A stretch of DNA of 64,000 nt from Providencia heimbachae ATCC 35613 (GTDB lineage: Bacteria; Pseudomonadota; Gammaproteobacteria; Enterobacterales; Enterobacteriaceae): contig NZ_LXEW01000009.1 in NCBI RefSeq assembly GCF_001655055.1, positions 1-64,000 on the forward strand, in the 5' to 3' direction. This document shows positions 16,997 to 24,811 of this stretch, piece by piece; the first letter of the stretch is position 1; the number at the start of each line of letters is the position of its first letter. The notes under the pieces were generated by a model, which worked only from the letters and a program-made list of their open reading frames with translations, searched no databases and had not been told where the DNA came from. A program made the position numbers and the translations under genes.

Positions 16997-17611
16997 ATGA
17001 ATGAGTTAATTGCAGTCGCCACAATTACAATCTTAGCCGTTATTAGTCCAGGACCTGATTTTGCCATGGTTACGCGCAATAGTTATACCCATGGCATAAA
17101 AACCGGTTTATTTTGTGCACTAGGTATTGCTATCGGTGTTCAAGTACATGTGTTTTATACTATTTTTGGTGTAACGCTCATTATCATGAATTCACCCACG
17201 TTATTTTTAGCCGTTAAACTACTTGGGGTGACCTATCTGATTTATATCGGCTTTAAATCATTAACTAATAAAATTAAAATTGATACTGAAGAAAGTGTGA
17301 TGCCACAACCTTCTGTATTTTCAGCCTTTAAAAATGGATTTCTGACTAATGCCCTAAACCCCAAAACAATGTTTTTTGTTGTTTCCGTTTATACCCAAGT
17401 GATCCATGCAGGAAATTCATTACTTTTAAACTTCAGCTATGGGTTATTTATCTCTTTTGCTCATTGGGTATGGTTCAGTCTTATTGCACTATTTTTTGCC
17501 GCGCCATTGATTCGCATTAAAATACTTAAATATCAATTAATTATGGATAAAATTATCGGTTCACTTTTAATATTACTAGGAACCTCTCTACTATTTTTTA
17601 ATATCCAATAA
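16997..17611 (+). CDS. LysE/RhtB-family amino-acid exporter
   Basis: 204 residues with five to six hydrophobic segments. It opens MNELIAVATITILAVISPGP, with the family SPGPDFAMVTRNS motif, and has NALNPKTMFFVVSVY in the third segment. RhtB-type proteins export homoserine, threonine, leucine or other amino acids. ATG 16997 was chosen because AGGGGA lies seven bases upstream; the frame extends a further seven codons but those lie over the Shine-Dalgarno sequence. Controlled presumably by the divergent LysR gene. Confidence 0.87.
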   Translation: MNELIAVATITILAVISPGPDFAMVTRNSYTHGIKTGLFCALGIAIGVQVHVFYTIFGVTLIIMNSPTLFLAVKLLGVTYLIYIGFKSLTNKIKIDTEESVMPQPSVFSAFKNGFLTNALNPKTMFFVVSVYTQVIHAGNSLLLNFSYGLFISFAHWVWFSLIALFFAAPLIRIKILKYQLIMDKIIGSLLILLGTSLLFFNIQ

Positions 17612-17621
17612 TTTCAAATAA

Positions 17622-18086
17622 TTAGTCTTGATAGCATTCATTAACTCTACTCGCTAACTCAACTACATCATCTGGGATATTGAGCTTAGTGAGTTCTTCA
17701 AAAGGTACCCAGCGAAACTCATCATAAGGTTGTTTATTTGGCATTGTGAGTTCACATAAATACACCATATCAATATGCCAATGACCACCTATTTTCTTAT
17801 CGGTAATAAACTCTTTTAAAATAGCCAATGGCATCGGTAAAGACTGTACATGAGATGAATGGCTAATGCGTGTTTTGAATGGATAAGCACAACTTACTAC
17901 CTTACATTCAAGACCTGTTTCTTCTAAAACCTCACGAACCACTGTATCTTGAGGTTCTTCATTAGGTTCAACATGCCCACCAGGAGGAAGCCAAATTCCT
18001 AGTTTTTGATGCTTGTGCAATAAAAAGTCCCCCTTTTCATTGCGGATCATACCTGTTGCCGTAAAGTGTTTTACCTCTTCGCTCAT
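17622..18086 (-). CDS. NUDIX hydrolase
   Basis: 154 residues from the ATG at 18086, which has AGGG at a suitable distance. The open frame continues 53 codons upstream but that part has no domain character. The Nudix box is GGHVEPNEEPQDTVVREVLE followed by ETGL, with the REVLEE core that binds the metal. Such enzymes cleave nucleoside diphosphates linked to another group. The exact substrate (dNTP, NDP-sugar, coenzyme) cannot be told. Convergent with the LysE-type exporter. Confidence 0.82.
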   Translation of the reverse strand: MSEEVKHFTATGMIRNEKGDFLLHKHQKLGIWLPPGGHVEPNEEPQDTVVREVLEETGLECKVVSCAYPFKTRISHSSHVQSLPMPLAILKEFITDKKIGGHWHIDMVYLCELTMPNKQPYDEFRWVPFEELTKLNIPDDVVELASRVNECYQD

Positions 18087-18259
18087 GACTTTTACCCTAT
18101 TCTTTATCATTACGTTTAACCTCAAACCCGAGCAGTAATAGCCGGAAGCACTACAGTTGACGTCAAGTAAGACCCCCATGCTACTTACCGTGATATGGTA
18201 CTCAATACCGTATCGAAACGCACTCCTTCTGATAATGGAAATCAAATAAAACAGTTACT

Positions 18260-18418
18260 CACTTAATTGAGCGCTTATACCAAGAGTATCGCCTAAACAC
18301 TGATGAGAATCTTTACTTGTATACTCCGGATATGCAGGTACTTTATCGTCGTATGGGATGGGTAGATGTTGAACAACGTTCGGTTAACGGAGAGTTTGTG
18401 ACGGTAATGAAACGTTAA
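18260..18418 (+). pseudogene. GNAT acetyltransferase, C-terminal remnant
   Basis: A start-less frame of 52 codons reads HLIERLYQEYRLNTDENLYL, YTPDMQVLYRRMGW, then VDVEQRSVNGEFVTVMKR and stop at 18416-18418. LYLYTPDMQxLYRRxGW is a recognisable C-terminal signature of one GNAT subgroup. Upstream, QIKQLLT continues the helix but in another frame, so a shift lies near 18255. No acetyl-CoA loop remains. It is a decayed gene between the Nudix and leuE genes. Confidence 0.6.
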
Positions 18419-18436
18419 GTTCATAAACCTTATATC

Positions 18437-18469
18437 GAAAAAAACAGCCGGTATTAGACCAGCTGTTTA
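18437..18469 (-). terminator. Rho-independent terminator of leuE
   Basis: AACAGC-C-GGT and ACC-A-GCTGTT form a stem of nine pairs with one mismatch. On the minus strand the stem ends in GCTGTTTTTTTCG, a seven-T run. It lies about 20 bases past the leuE stop. Confidence 0.75.
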
Positions 18470-18488
18470 ATCAAAATAAAATAGACTT

Positions 18489-19130
18489 CTAGGCGGTAAG
18501 TGCCAGTTTTGCACCAAACATTAAAAAAACAGCACCAATACAGCTATTTGAAAATTTAGACAACTTTTTATTGTGCTTAACCATATTGGTCACTGCCACT
18601 GCACCGAATATCAACATTGTCAAATAAATCATGCTGCAGACTTCTAAAATAATGCCTAAGATAAAAAACGGGACGCCAGCATTTGGGTATGCAGGATCAA
18701 TAAATTGAATAAAAAATGAAACATAAAAAATAATCATTTTAGGGTTCAATAAACTCAAGAATACTGCTTTTTTATACGTTCCTTTCGTTTCTAAAATGAT
18801 CCCATCGACATCTGTCGTTTGCTCTTTTTTATGTAATACGCTGTACAGTGTTTTTATTCCTAAGTAAAATAAATAAGCCGCACCAGCATATTTAATAACA
18901 CTAAAAAATATTGGAGAGGTTTTAACTAATGAAGCCACGCCTAAAAATGACAAAAAAATCAACACAGCGTCACCAGTAAATACACCTAATGCTGCTTTAT
19001 ATCCATTTTTAACACCATATTTTGCACTACTAGTTAAAACAAATAAAGAATTAGGGCCTGGTACCAGAGTAATAAAAATCACACCAATAAGATAAGTCCA
19101 CAAGTTTGTAATACCGAGATTTTCAAGCAT
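18489..19130 (-). CDS. leuE: Leucine exporter LeuE
   Basis: 213 residues of the LysE/RhtB family, matching remembered E. coli LeuE (YeaS, 212) over its whole length: WTYLIGVIFITLVPGPNSLF near the N-terminus, then GVFTGDAVLIFL and LNPKMIIFYVSFFIQFIDP. LeuE exports leucine, methionine and analogues across the inner membrane when their levels are high. It is followed by a strong terminator. In E. coli the gene is Lrp-regulated; no confident Lrp site could be read here. Confidence 0.87.
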   Translation of the reverse strand: MLENLGITNLWTYLIGVIFITLVPGPNSLFVLTSSAKYGVKNGYKAALGVFTGDAVLIFLSFLGVASLVKTSPIFFSVIKYAGAAYLFYLGIKTLYSVLHKKEQTTDVDGIILETKGTYKKAVFLSLLNPKMIIFYVSFFIQFIDPAYPNAGVPFFILGIILEVCSMIYLTMLIFGAVAVTNMVKHNKKLSKFSNSCIGAVFLMFGAKLALTA

Positions 19131-19627
19131 AAGAAACCCCTAACTCAATAAAAGTTATAACAAAAAATTCACATTAATACTGTATGGTTACTATAATACA
19201 GGCTTTGTGTTTTTTATAAAAGATATCACTGCATAAACAACCCATTTACAGTTATTTGTGCTAAACATATTCTAATTGATGGATTAAACACCATAGTTTA
19301 GCAGCGGAAAATGAAACTATAAACCAAAACAACAATGTTATTCAGCTTATTACTAAAAACAACTTATCCGATAGCTAAATAATCTAACTATTTATTAAAT
19401 ATCATTATTAAACACTAAAACAACCGTAATAATCGCTATAGTGAATTTATGTTGATTTCGAGATATAACATTAACGCCTATTTTTAGTGGCAAACTGATT
19501 TTTATTAAAAGTAATTAAATAGATTTTGTTAAAAAGTAATTTTGTTCTATCCACCAGACATTTGTATCACCAAGATAAAATAAATTTTATTCGTTAATCA
19601 ATATGAGTTAATAGGTGCTAGTTTAAT
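19131..19627. other. Intergenic region between divergent leuE and azlC
   Basis: 497 bases of very AT-rich sequence. It must hold the leuE promoter on its left and the azlCD promoter on its right. No further gene, repeat or RNA element could be recognised in it. Confidence 0.4.
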
Positions 19628-20329
19628 ATGAGTTATCAACAAAAAAATCACTGGCGGCGAGCAATGATGGACGGTGCCGTTCATGCTTCTCCCCTACATC
19701 TTGCCGTTATTCCTTGGGGAGTCTTGGCTGGGTCAATGGCCGTCGAGACCGGTTTGGATTTTTGGCAAAGTATTGCTATGTCAGCGATGCTTTTTGCAGG
19801 CGCAGCACAGCTTGTCACTTTGGGACTGCTTAATTCAGGGGCAGGTTATATTACCATTGTTATTTCTGTATTTTTCATTACCTCCCAGCACTTATTATAT
19901 GGGCTAACCATGCGTCCTCATGTAAGTGGTTTCACTACCCCTCAACGTATCGGTATTGGTTTTTTACTCACGGATGAATTATTTGCCATCAGTGCTGCGA
20001 AACGACAAGTCCTCAGTTTTCCTTATTTATTCGGCGTAGGCTTTAGCTTCTATCTTGTTTGGGTTATTACCAGCCTACTGGGAATATTGATGGCCAATAT
20101 GGTCGGTGATCTTAGTCGATTACACTTGGATTTTTCAGTGGTTGCGACATTGCTAGCGATTGTTGTGCCGTTAACAAAAAAAATAAGTACAGTTTGTGGG
20201 GTTTTATTCTCATTAATTACTGCAATCACTTTATCGATGTATTCGATTAGTAGTGCGATCGTCATTGCCGGTGTTGGTGGGATGTTTGTCTCGGTTGCCG
20301 TATCGCGCTTGCTGAAGGAAGAAAAATGA
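19628..20329 (+). CDS. AzlC-family branched-chain amino-acid exporter, large subunit
   Basis: 233 residues with the AzlC/YgaZ architecture: HASPLHLAVIPWGVLAGSMA near the N-terminus, MSAMLFAGAAQLVTLGLL in the second segment and FFITSQHLLYGLTMRP. With the small AzlD partner it forms an inner-membrane exporter of branched-chain amino acids or their toxic analogues. The stop codon overlaps the next start by four bases (ATGA), the classic sign of translational coupling with azlD. Substrate inferred from family only. Confidence 0.85.
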   Translation: MSYQQKNHWRRAMMDGAVHASPLHLAVIPWGVLAGSMAVETGLDFWQSIAMSAMLFAGAAQLVTLGLLNSGAGYITIVISVFFITSQHLLYGLTMRPHVSGFTTPQRIGIGFLLTDELFAISAAKRQVLSFPYLFGVGFSFYLVWVITSLLGILMANMVGDLSRLHLDFSVVATLLAIVVPLTKKISTVCGVLFSLITAITLSMYSISSAIVIAGVGGMFVSVAVSRLLKEEK

Positions 20330-20640
20330 TTTGGGCTTTGATTATCACGCTAACCGCAGTTGTTTTCTCCCTGCGCTATGTTTTTTTGATCCCGCAACTG
20401 CCTGTGCGATTACCATTAATTATTCGCCAAGCCTTAAGTTACTCAGCACCCTGCTTGCTTACTGCGATTTGCGCACCGGTTATTTTATTAACAGAGCATG
20501 AATTAAAAAGTTTTCCTGACAACCCTTACTTATGGGGAGCGCTTTTCTGTGTAGTCATCGCATCTGTGATTAAAAATATGTTATTAACAGTAGGATTAAC
20601 GCTCGCCTTCTTTTATGGGCTAATTTACTTTATGGGCTAA
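20326..20640 (+). CDS. AzlD-family small subunit
   Basis: 104 residues, almost entirely hydrophobic with four probable membrane helices. RYVFLIPQLPVRLPLIIRQA and SYSAPCLLTAICAPVIL are typical of AzlD/YgaH proteins. Starts inside the azlC stop codon (ATGA overlap), so it is translated with it at matching stoichiometry. Confidence 0.85.
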   Translation: MIWALIITLTAVVFSLRYVFLIPQLPVRLPLIIRQALSYSAPCLLTAICAPVILLTEHELKSFPDNPYLWGALFCVVIASVIKNMLLTVGLTLAFFYGLIYFMG

Positions 20641-20821
20641 CCTATTTATGGTTTAAAATGGATAAGCATCGGCGTAAACCTTTGCTTTATTCTAACACTC
20701 TCGACATAATAAGCCTGCTCATCAACCGCCCCTGTGCCTTATCGATGAAAAACGTTGTAATGACGAGTTTTGCAATAGCAATTTTTGCTGTTGATTCTAT
20801 TTATTACTGCACTAATTTTTA

Positions 20822-20840
20822 TTGTTAATTATATTAACAA
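20822..20840. promoter_or_regulatory. 19-bp palindrome upstream of yehS
   Basis: TTGTTAAT-TAT-ATTAACAA has two perfect 8-base arms around a 3-base centre and ends 20 bases before the yehS start codon. In such AT-rich DNA symmetry can arise by chance, but eight of eight paired bases at a promoter position suggests an operator. Confidence 0.35.
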
Positions 20841-20860
20841 ATGATGGATAACCAACAACC

Positions 20861-21340
20861 ATGCTTAATAACTATGTTTTACGAAGTGTTCGCTATATGC
20901 TGGATTTGAGCGATGCTCAAATGGTCAAAATCGTAGAACTTGCAGATTTAACGGTCACCAAGGAAGAGATGGCCAGTTGGCTGAAAAAAGAAACCGACCA
21001 TGATTATGTTGAATGTAACGATAACGTTATGGGACATTTTTTAAATGGTTTTATTTTTCATCGCCGTGGGAAAGATGAAAATCACCCAGTTCCTGAAGTT
21101 GACTCGCGTCTAACGAATAATATAATGCTAAAAAAATTACGCGTAGCTTTTGAGTTAAAAGATACCGATATGATTGAAATTTATAAATTAGTTGATTTTA
21201 ATGTGTCGAAGCCAGAGCTTAACGCTATATTCCGTAAACCAGGACATAAAAATTACCGCGATTGTGGTGACCAGCTACTACGATATTTTTTAAAAGGCTT
21301 AACAATTCGCCTGCGTGGTGATAAAAAACCTACTAAATAA
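20861..21340 (+). CDS. yehS: DUF1456-family protein YehS
   Basis: 159 residues made of two similar halves of about 75, each with an LRSVRYMLDLSD / LKKLRVAFELKD helix, an acidic stretch and a YVECNDNVMGHFLNGF / YRDCGDQLLRYFLKGL helix. It corresponds to E. coli YehS (156). The function of DUF1456 is not established. Cytoplasmic and highly charged, with no catalytic motif visible. Stands alone between azlD and the toxin-antitoxin pair. Confidence 0.85.
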   Translation: MLNNYVLRSVRYMLDLSDAQMVKIVELADLTVTKEEMASWLKKETDHDYVECNDNVMGHFLNGFIFHRRGKDENHPVPEVDSRLTNNIMLKKLRVAFELKDTDMIEIYKLVDFNVSKPELNAIFRKPGHKNYRDCGDQLLRYFLKGLTIRLRGDKKPTK

Positions 21341-21363
21341 GCGGTTTATTTTTGACCTATGGT

Positions 21364-21408
21364 TTTACTCCATCATGACATTTGTCTATACTAAGAAAGA
21401 CAAATGTC
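21364..21408 (+). promoter_or_regulatory. Promoter and operator of the Xre/RES toxin-antitoxin operon
   Basis: Two perfect inverted arms, GACATTTGTC (21377-21386) and GACAAATGTC (21399-21408), lie 22 bp apart centre to centre. A -10-like TATACT (21387-21392) sits between them and TTTACT (21364-21369) 17 bases upstream is a fair -35. A repressor bound to both arms would cover the promoter, as expected for autoregulation by the antitoxin or antitoxin-toxin complex. Confidence 0.65.
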
Positions 21409-21421
21409 AATGGAGGTTCAA

Positions 21422-21886
21422 ATGAGAAATTATATTCCCACCCTTCCTACCTCAAATATTGTATCGCCTACATTCAAACCACTGTGGCGCTTTGCAGGTT
21501 TGCCTGCAGAAAGAGGCGTTGAACTCACTCACTTTTTACGCCAAGGGCTATCGGTCAACGTATTGGACAATATCCAAGAATGGTCAGGAATGAGTAAAGC
21601 AGAATTACTTCGCATATCCGGTATTAACGAACGTAATTTTGCTCGGCGTAAAAATGCCGGTCAGCCACTTAATACGGATGAAAGTGAACGAATTGCGCGT
21701 TTAGTTCGTGTTTTTGATGCTGCAGTACGACTATTTAACGGTGATAAGGTTGCGGCCAACGACTGGTTAAACCATCCGGTAAAAGGCTTAGGACATCTTC
21801 GTCCTATTGAATTAATTGCGACAGAAAGCGGGGCATTAGAGGTTATAGACCTTATCGGGCGCATCGAGCAGGGTGTCTTTTCATGA
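21422..21886 (+). CDS. Antitoxin, Xre/MbcA/ParS (DUF2384) family
   Basis: 154 residues from ATG 21422, preceded by TGGAGG. An ATG at 21404 in the same frame lies inside the operator and has no ribosome site. An N-terminal helical region (about 30-90, with MSKAELLRISGINERNFARR) is the Xre-like DNA-binding part, and the C-terminus has the toxin-binding ParS motif (RLVRVFDAAVRLFNGDK, ANDWLNHPVKGLGHLRPIEL). It neutralises the RES-domain toxin encoded next, whose start overlaps its stop (ATGA), and probably represses its own operon through the upstream repeat. Confidence 0.85.
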   Translation: MRNYIPTLPTSNIVSPTFKPLWRFAGLPAERGVELTHFLRQGLSVNVLDNIQEWSGMSKAELLRISGINERNFARRKNAGQPLNTDESERIARLVRVFDAAVRLFNGDKVAANDWLNHPVKGLGHLRPIELIATESGALEVIDLIGRIEQGVFS

Positions 21887-22341
21887 TTTTATACCGGTTA
21901 ATCAAATCTGATTTTGTACATGATGCATGGTCAGGGCAAGGTGCTCGATTATACGGTGGTCGTTGGAATCATAAAGGAACCTCCGCAGTTTATGTCTCTA
22001 CACAAATCTCTTTAGCTACTCTTGAAATACTGGTGCACCTTAATCAAGAGCGCTTATTGAATCATTATAATTTATTTTCAATTGAAATCAGCGATAAGCA
22101 AGTGATGAGGCTACCGTTAGAGCATCTACCTGACGATTGGCAGAGTGATCCAGCCCCTACATCTACAATGGATATCGGCACCGCTTGGCTAACCGATAAT
22201 GCGAGTGTTGCACTACTGATCCCTTCTTGCGTGATCCCATATGAATATAATGCAATTATTAACCCGAACCATCCCCAATTTACTAAGGCAATCAATAGTA
22301 TTAAACCGCTCGATTTTAGTTTTGATGCTCGGCTTAAATAA
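21883..22341 (+). CDS. RES-domain toxin
   Basis: 152 residues of the RES family, named for conserved Arg, Glu and Ser. These fit R27 in LYGGRWNHKG, E48 in SLATLEILVHL and S115 in LLIPSCVIPYEYN. Characterised members degrade or phosphorolyse NAD+, or ADP-ribosylate targets, stopping growth until the antitoxin neutralises them. The four-base overlap with the Xre/ParS antitoxin shows this is a type II toxin-antitoxin module. All three signature residues are present, so the toxin looks intact. The substrate is inferred from the family. Confidence 0.87.
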   Translation: MILYRLIKSDFVHDAWSGQGARLYGGRWNHKGTSAVYVSTQISLATLEILVHLNQERLLNHYNLFSIEISDKQVMRLPLEHLPDDWQSDPAPTSTMDIGTAWLTDNASVALLIPSCVIPYEYNAIINPNHPQFTKAINSIKPLDFSFDARLK

Positions 22342-23232
22342 TTAAACACATTGTAGAATATGATTTAAAAAGGCTTCAATCTTTGGCGATAACGCGCTAC
22401 GGCTCGCATAAACAGCCCTTAGCTCAATCGGCGCAGGTTGTTGATCTTTAAAAGTAACCACTACCAGCTTACCTTGCTCTATTTGAGTCTTACATCCTTC
22501 ATAAGATAATATGGCATAACCTACCCCACTTATAGCTGCGGCATTTGCCAATATACCGCTATTAACACGATACTGACTGTTTATATTGACCTTTTTTTGT
22601 TGCCCTTCCTTATTGATAAAAATCCATGGTTGCCCCTGCAATGCACTTAAACTCGAAATGCATGGCATGTTGGCAAGTTGAGTTAGGGTTTCTGGCATCC
22701 CCGTTCTTTTTATCAACGCTGGCGCTGCAACAACGACACTGCTCCATGACTTAATTAAGCGTGAATGGTAACTACTGTTCGCTAATTCACCACGATGAAA
22801 TGTTAACAATAAATCGATATCATCACTAATTACATCTAAAGGCATTAATTGAGTATCACAATGAAGGCTCAATTTAGGATGGGATAAAGCAAATTGAGCC
22901 AGTAAATCAGCAAGTAATAGACTACCAAACTCACTCGGGATAGTGAGTCTTAAAGTGCCTGACAGCGCTTGAGGATGACTAATCTGCCTAATGGTTTCGT
23001 CTAATTCATGATACAGTTTTTCACTTTGCTGCAATAATACAGCACCTTGCTCCGTCAATCGCATTCGCCTTGTTGTGCGTTCGATCAATCGGCAATTAAG
23101 TTGTTCTTCTAACTGTTTGATGCTTCGACTCACATTCGATGTTGGAATTGATAACTGCTTAGCTGCGTTGGCAAAGCTACCTTCCGTGGCTACACAGACA
23201 AATACTCTCAATAAATTCAAGTCAACTGACAT
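22342..23232 (-). CDS. LysR-family transcriptional regulator
   Basis: 296 residues from the ATG at 23232 (MSVDLNLLRVFVCVATEGSF). The frame runs 20 codons further upstream, but the LysR helix-turn-helix normally begins within a few residues of this methionine. AAKQLSIPTSNVSRSIKQLE and RTTRRMRLTEQG belong to the CrgA-like subgroup, and the effector domain follows. Its stop directly abuts that of the RES toxin on the other strand. It lies 46 bases after the accA-like gene on the same strand and could be co-transcribed with it. Confidence 0.85.
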   Translation of the reverse strand: MSVDLNLLRVFVCVATEGSFANAAKQLSIPTSNVSRSIKQLEEQLNCRLIERTTRRMRLTEQGAVLLQQSEKLYHELDETIRQISHPQALSGTLRLTIPSEFGSLLLADLLAQFALSHPKLSLHCDTQLMPLDVISDDIDLLLTFHRGELANSSYHSRLIKSWSSVVVAAPALIKRTGMPETLTQLANMPCISSLSALQGQPWIFINKEGQQKKVNINSQYRVNSGILANAAAISGVGYAILSYEGCKTQIEQGKLVVVTFKDQQPAPIELRAVYASRSALSPKIEAFLNHILQCV

Positions 23233-23278
23233 CACATTTACCCACGTATTTATTATCAATAGGCCTGAACTAATAACA

Positions 23279-24238
23279 CTAGCAATAACCAAAAGCCATG
23301 ATTTTTTGGTAGCGTTCTGCTAATAGAGTTTCTGTATCCAATTGACTAAGCATATGTAAATCTACCAACAATTGTTGCTTTAAATTTTCACCAGCTTGTT
23401 GATAATTACGGTGTGCACCCCCTAAAGGCTCAGGAATGATGGTGTCGATGATCCCGAGCTCTTTAAGCCGTGGCGCTGTCATGCCCATCACTTCAGCCGC
23501 AATTTGGGCTTTTTGGGCATCCTTCCACAAAATGGAAGCGCAACCTTCCGGAGATATTGCCGCATAAGTGCTATATTCCAACATATTAATCCGATCGCCA
23601 ACACCGATACCCAGCGCTCCTCCTGAGCATCCTTCGCCAGTGATAACACAGATAATCGGTGTTTTTAAGCGGGACATTTCCATGATATTCCGTGCAATGG
23701 CTTCCGCTTGGCCTCGTTCTTCAGCGCCAATACCTGGATAAGCCCCTGCCGAGTCAATAAAGATGATCACGGGCAAATGAAAGCGTTCCGCCATTTCCAT
23801 TAATCTCAATGCCTTGCGATAGCCTTCAGGTGATGGCATACCGAAGTTGCGCTTTACTTTTTCTGTGGTACTACGTCCTTTTTGCTGCCCCATCACCATA
23901 ACGGGGCGCCCATCTAATCGAGCCAATCCCCCCACTAAGGCTTTATCATCAGCGAATACTCTATCACCAGCAAGTTCTTGGAATTCTGTAAAAATTAACG
24001 GAATATAATCAAGGGTATAAGGTCTTGACGGGTGCCGAGCCAACTGCACGATTTCCCATGCACCAAGGGACGAAAATATAGTTTTAGTTAATGAATAGCA
24101 TTTTTTTTCAAGTAACTTTATTTCGTCTTCAAGTTTAATTTCAGAAGGGTGGCCCTGTTGTTTAAACGCAACTAATGCTTCAATTTTTTCATTGAGTTCA
24201 ACAATCGGTTTTTCAAAAGCAAGAAAATGAGTAGACAT
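23279..24238 (-). CDS. accA: Acetyl-CoA carboxylase carboxyltransferase alpha subunit, variant paralogue
   Basis: 319 residues, collinear without gaps with remembered E. coli AccA. With AccD, AccA transfers the carboxyl group from biotin to acetyl-CoA to make malonyl-CoA for fatty acids. Conserved blocks include [25 protein letters not shown]-type [17 protein letters not shown] and [17 protein letters not shown]. Two normally invariant active-site loops differ: [10 protein letters not shown] instead of FIDTPGAYPG (Ser163-Ala164) and [10 protein letters not shown] instead of GEGGSGGALA (Cys204). The usual neighbour dnaE is absent; MerR and LysR regulators flank it. I infer a second, specialised copy, possibly inhibitor-insensitive. 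It could also be the only accA of the strain, moved from its usual place. Confidence 0.85.
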   Translation of the reverse strand: MSTHFLAFEKPIVELNEKIEALVAFKQQGHPSEIKLEDEIKLLEKKCYSLTKTIFSSLGAWEIVQLARHPSRPYTLDYIPLIFTEFQELAGDRVFADDKALVGGLARLDGRPVMVMGQQKGRSTTEKVKRNFGMPSPEGYRKALRLMEMAERFHLPVIIFIDSAGAYPGIGAEERGQAEAIARNIMEMSRLKTPIICVITGEGCSGGALGIGVGDRINMLEYSTYAAISPEGCASILWKDAQKAQIAAEVMGMTAPRLKELGIIDTIIPEPLGGAHRNYQQAGENLKQQLLVDLHMLSQLDTETLLAERYQKIMAFGYC

Positions 24239-24288
24239 AACAACCTTAAAATTAATCTTGTAATTTTAACAGTGTAATCATGTTCTCA

Positions 24289-24337
24289 ATCCCATTCTAT
24301 GCATGATAGTAGGATTAATTGTTATCAATAATGGGAT
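24289..24337. promoter_or_regulatory. Inverted repeat upstream of the accA paralogue
   Basis: ATCCCATT (24289-24296) and AATGGGAT (24330-24337) are perfect complements 33 bases apart in the 120-base gap between the MerR gene and accA. They may be paired operator half-sites, for example for the adjacent MerR or LysR protein, or a stem in the transcript. Confidence 0.3.
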
Positions 24338-24358
24338 AATAGAAGAATGACATGCGCT

Positions 24359-24775
24359 TTATTTATGCTTTTTACGACTTAGCTTCAAACTAGTGGTCAT
24401 GATTTTTTGAAAATTAGGGCACATTAAATGGTTTTCTTCAGGGCAATTTGCGATATGTATGATGCCGCTTTTCAGTACCTTTAAATTTACAATCGTTTTT
24501 TCAATTTCTTCGGCTTTACGTATTAAACTTGCACGCTCAACGCTAGGACCTTCTTTATTATTTAACATTTTAGCGATTTCATCGAGGGAAAACTTCGCTT
24601 GCTGGCCTAACGAAATTAACGATAAACGAGTCATAACCTCTTTAGATAGATAAACACGCTTAAGCCCTTTGCGGCCAATTGGTGTAATTAGCCCCTTCTC
24701 TTCATAATAGCGCAGAGTCGAAGGCGCTAGCCCTGATAATTGGCTTACTTGAGAAATATCGAGCTCATCATTCAT
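24359..24775 (-). CDS. MerR-family transcriptional regulator
   Basis: 138 residues. The N-terminal helix-turn-helix ISQVSQLSGLAPSTLRYYEE is diagnostic, followed by GLKRVYLSKEVMTRL and the dimerisation helix. Near the C-terminus two cysteines in NCPEENHLMCPNF resemble the Cys pair seen in a common proteobacterial MerR subgroup, perhaps a metal or redox site. Encoded directly upstream of the accA paralogue on the same strand and a candidate regulator of it. Confidence 0.83.
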   Translation of the reverse strand: MNDELDISQVSQLSGLAPSTLRYYEEKGLITPIGRKGLKRVYLSKEVMTRLSLISLGQQAKFSLDEIAKMLNNKEGPSVERASLIRKAEEIEKTIVNLKVLKSGIIHIANCPEENHLMCPNFQKIMTTSLKLSRKKHK

Positions 24776-24811
24776 AAAGTTATAACTCGTTATCAGTCTA
24801 ATGGTAAAGAC

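Noticed and set aside
17622-18245. Nudix protein with a 53-residue N-terminal extension
   Set aside because: The extension lacks domain character, whereas ATG 18086 has a good Shine-Dalgarno sequence and begins directly at the Nudix fold.
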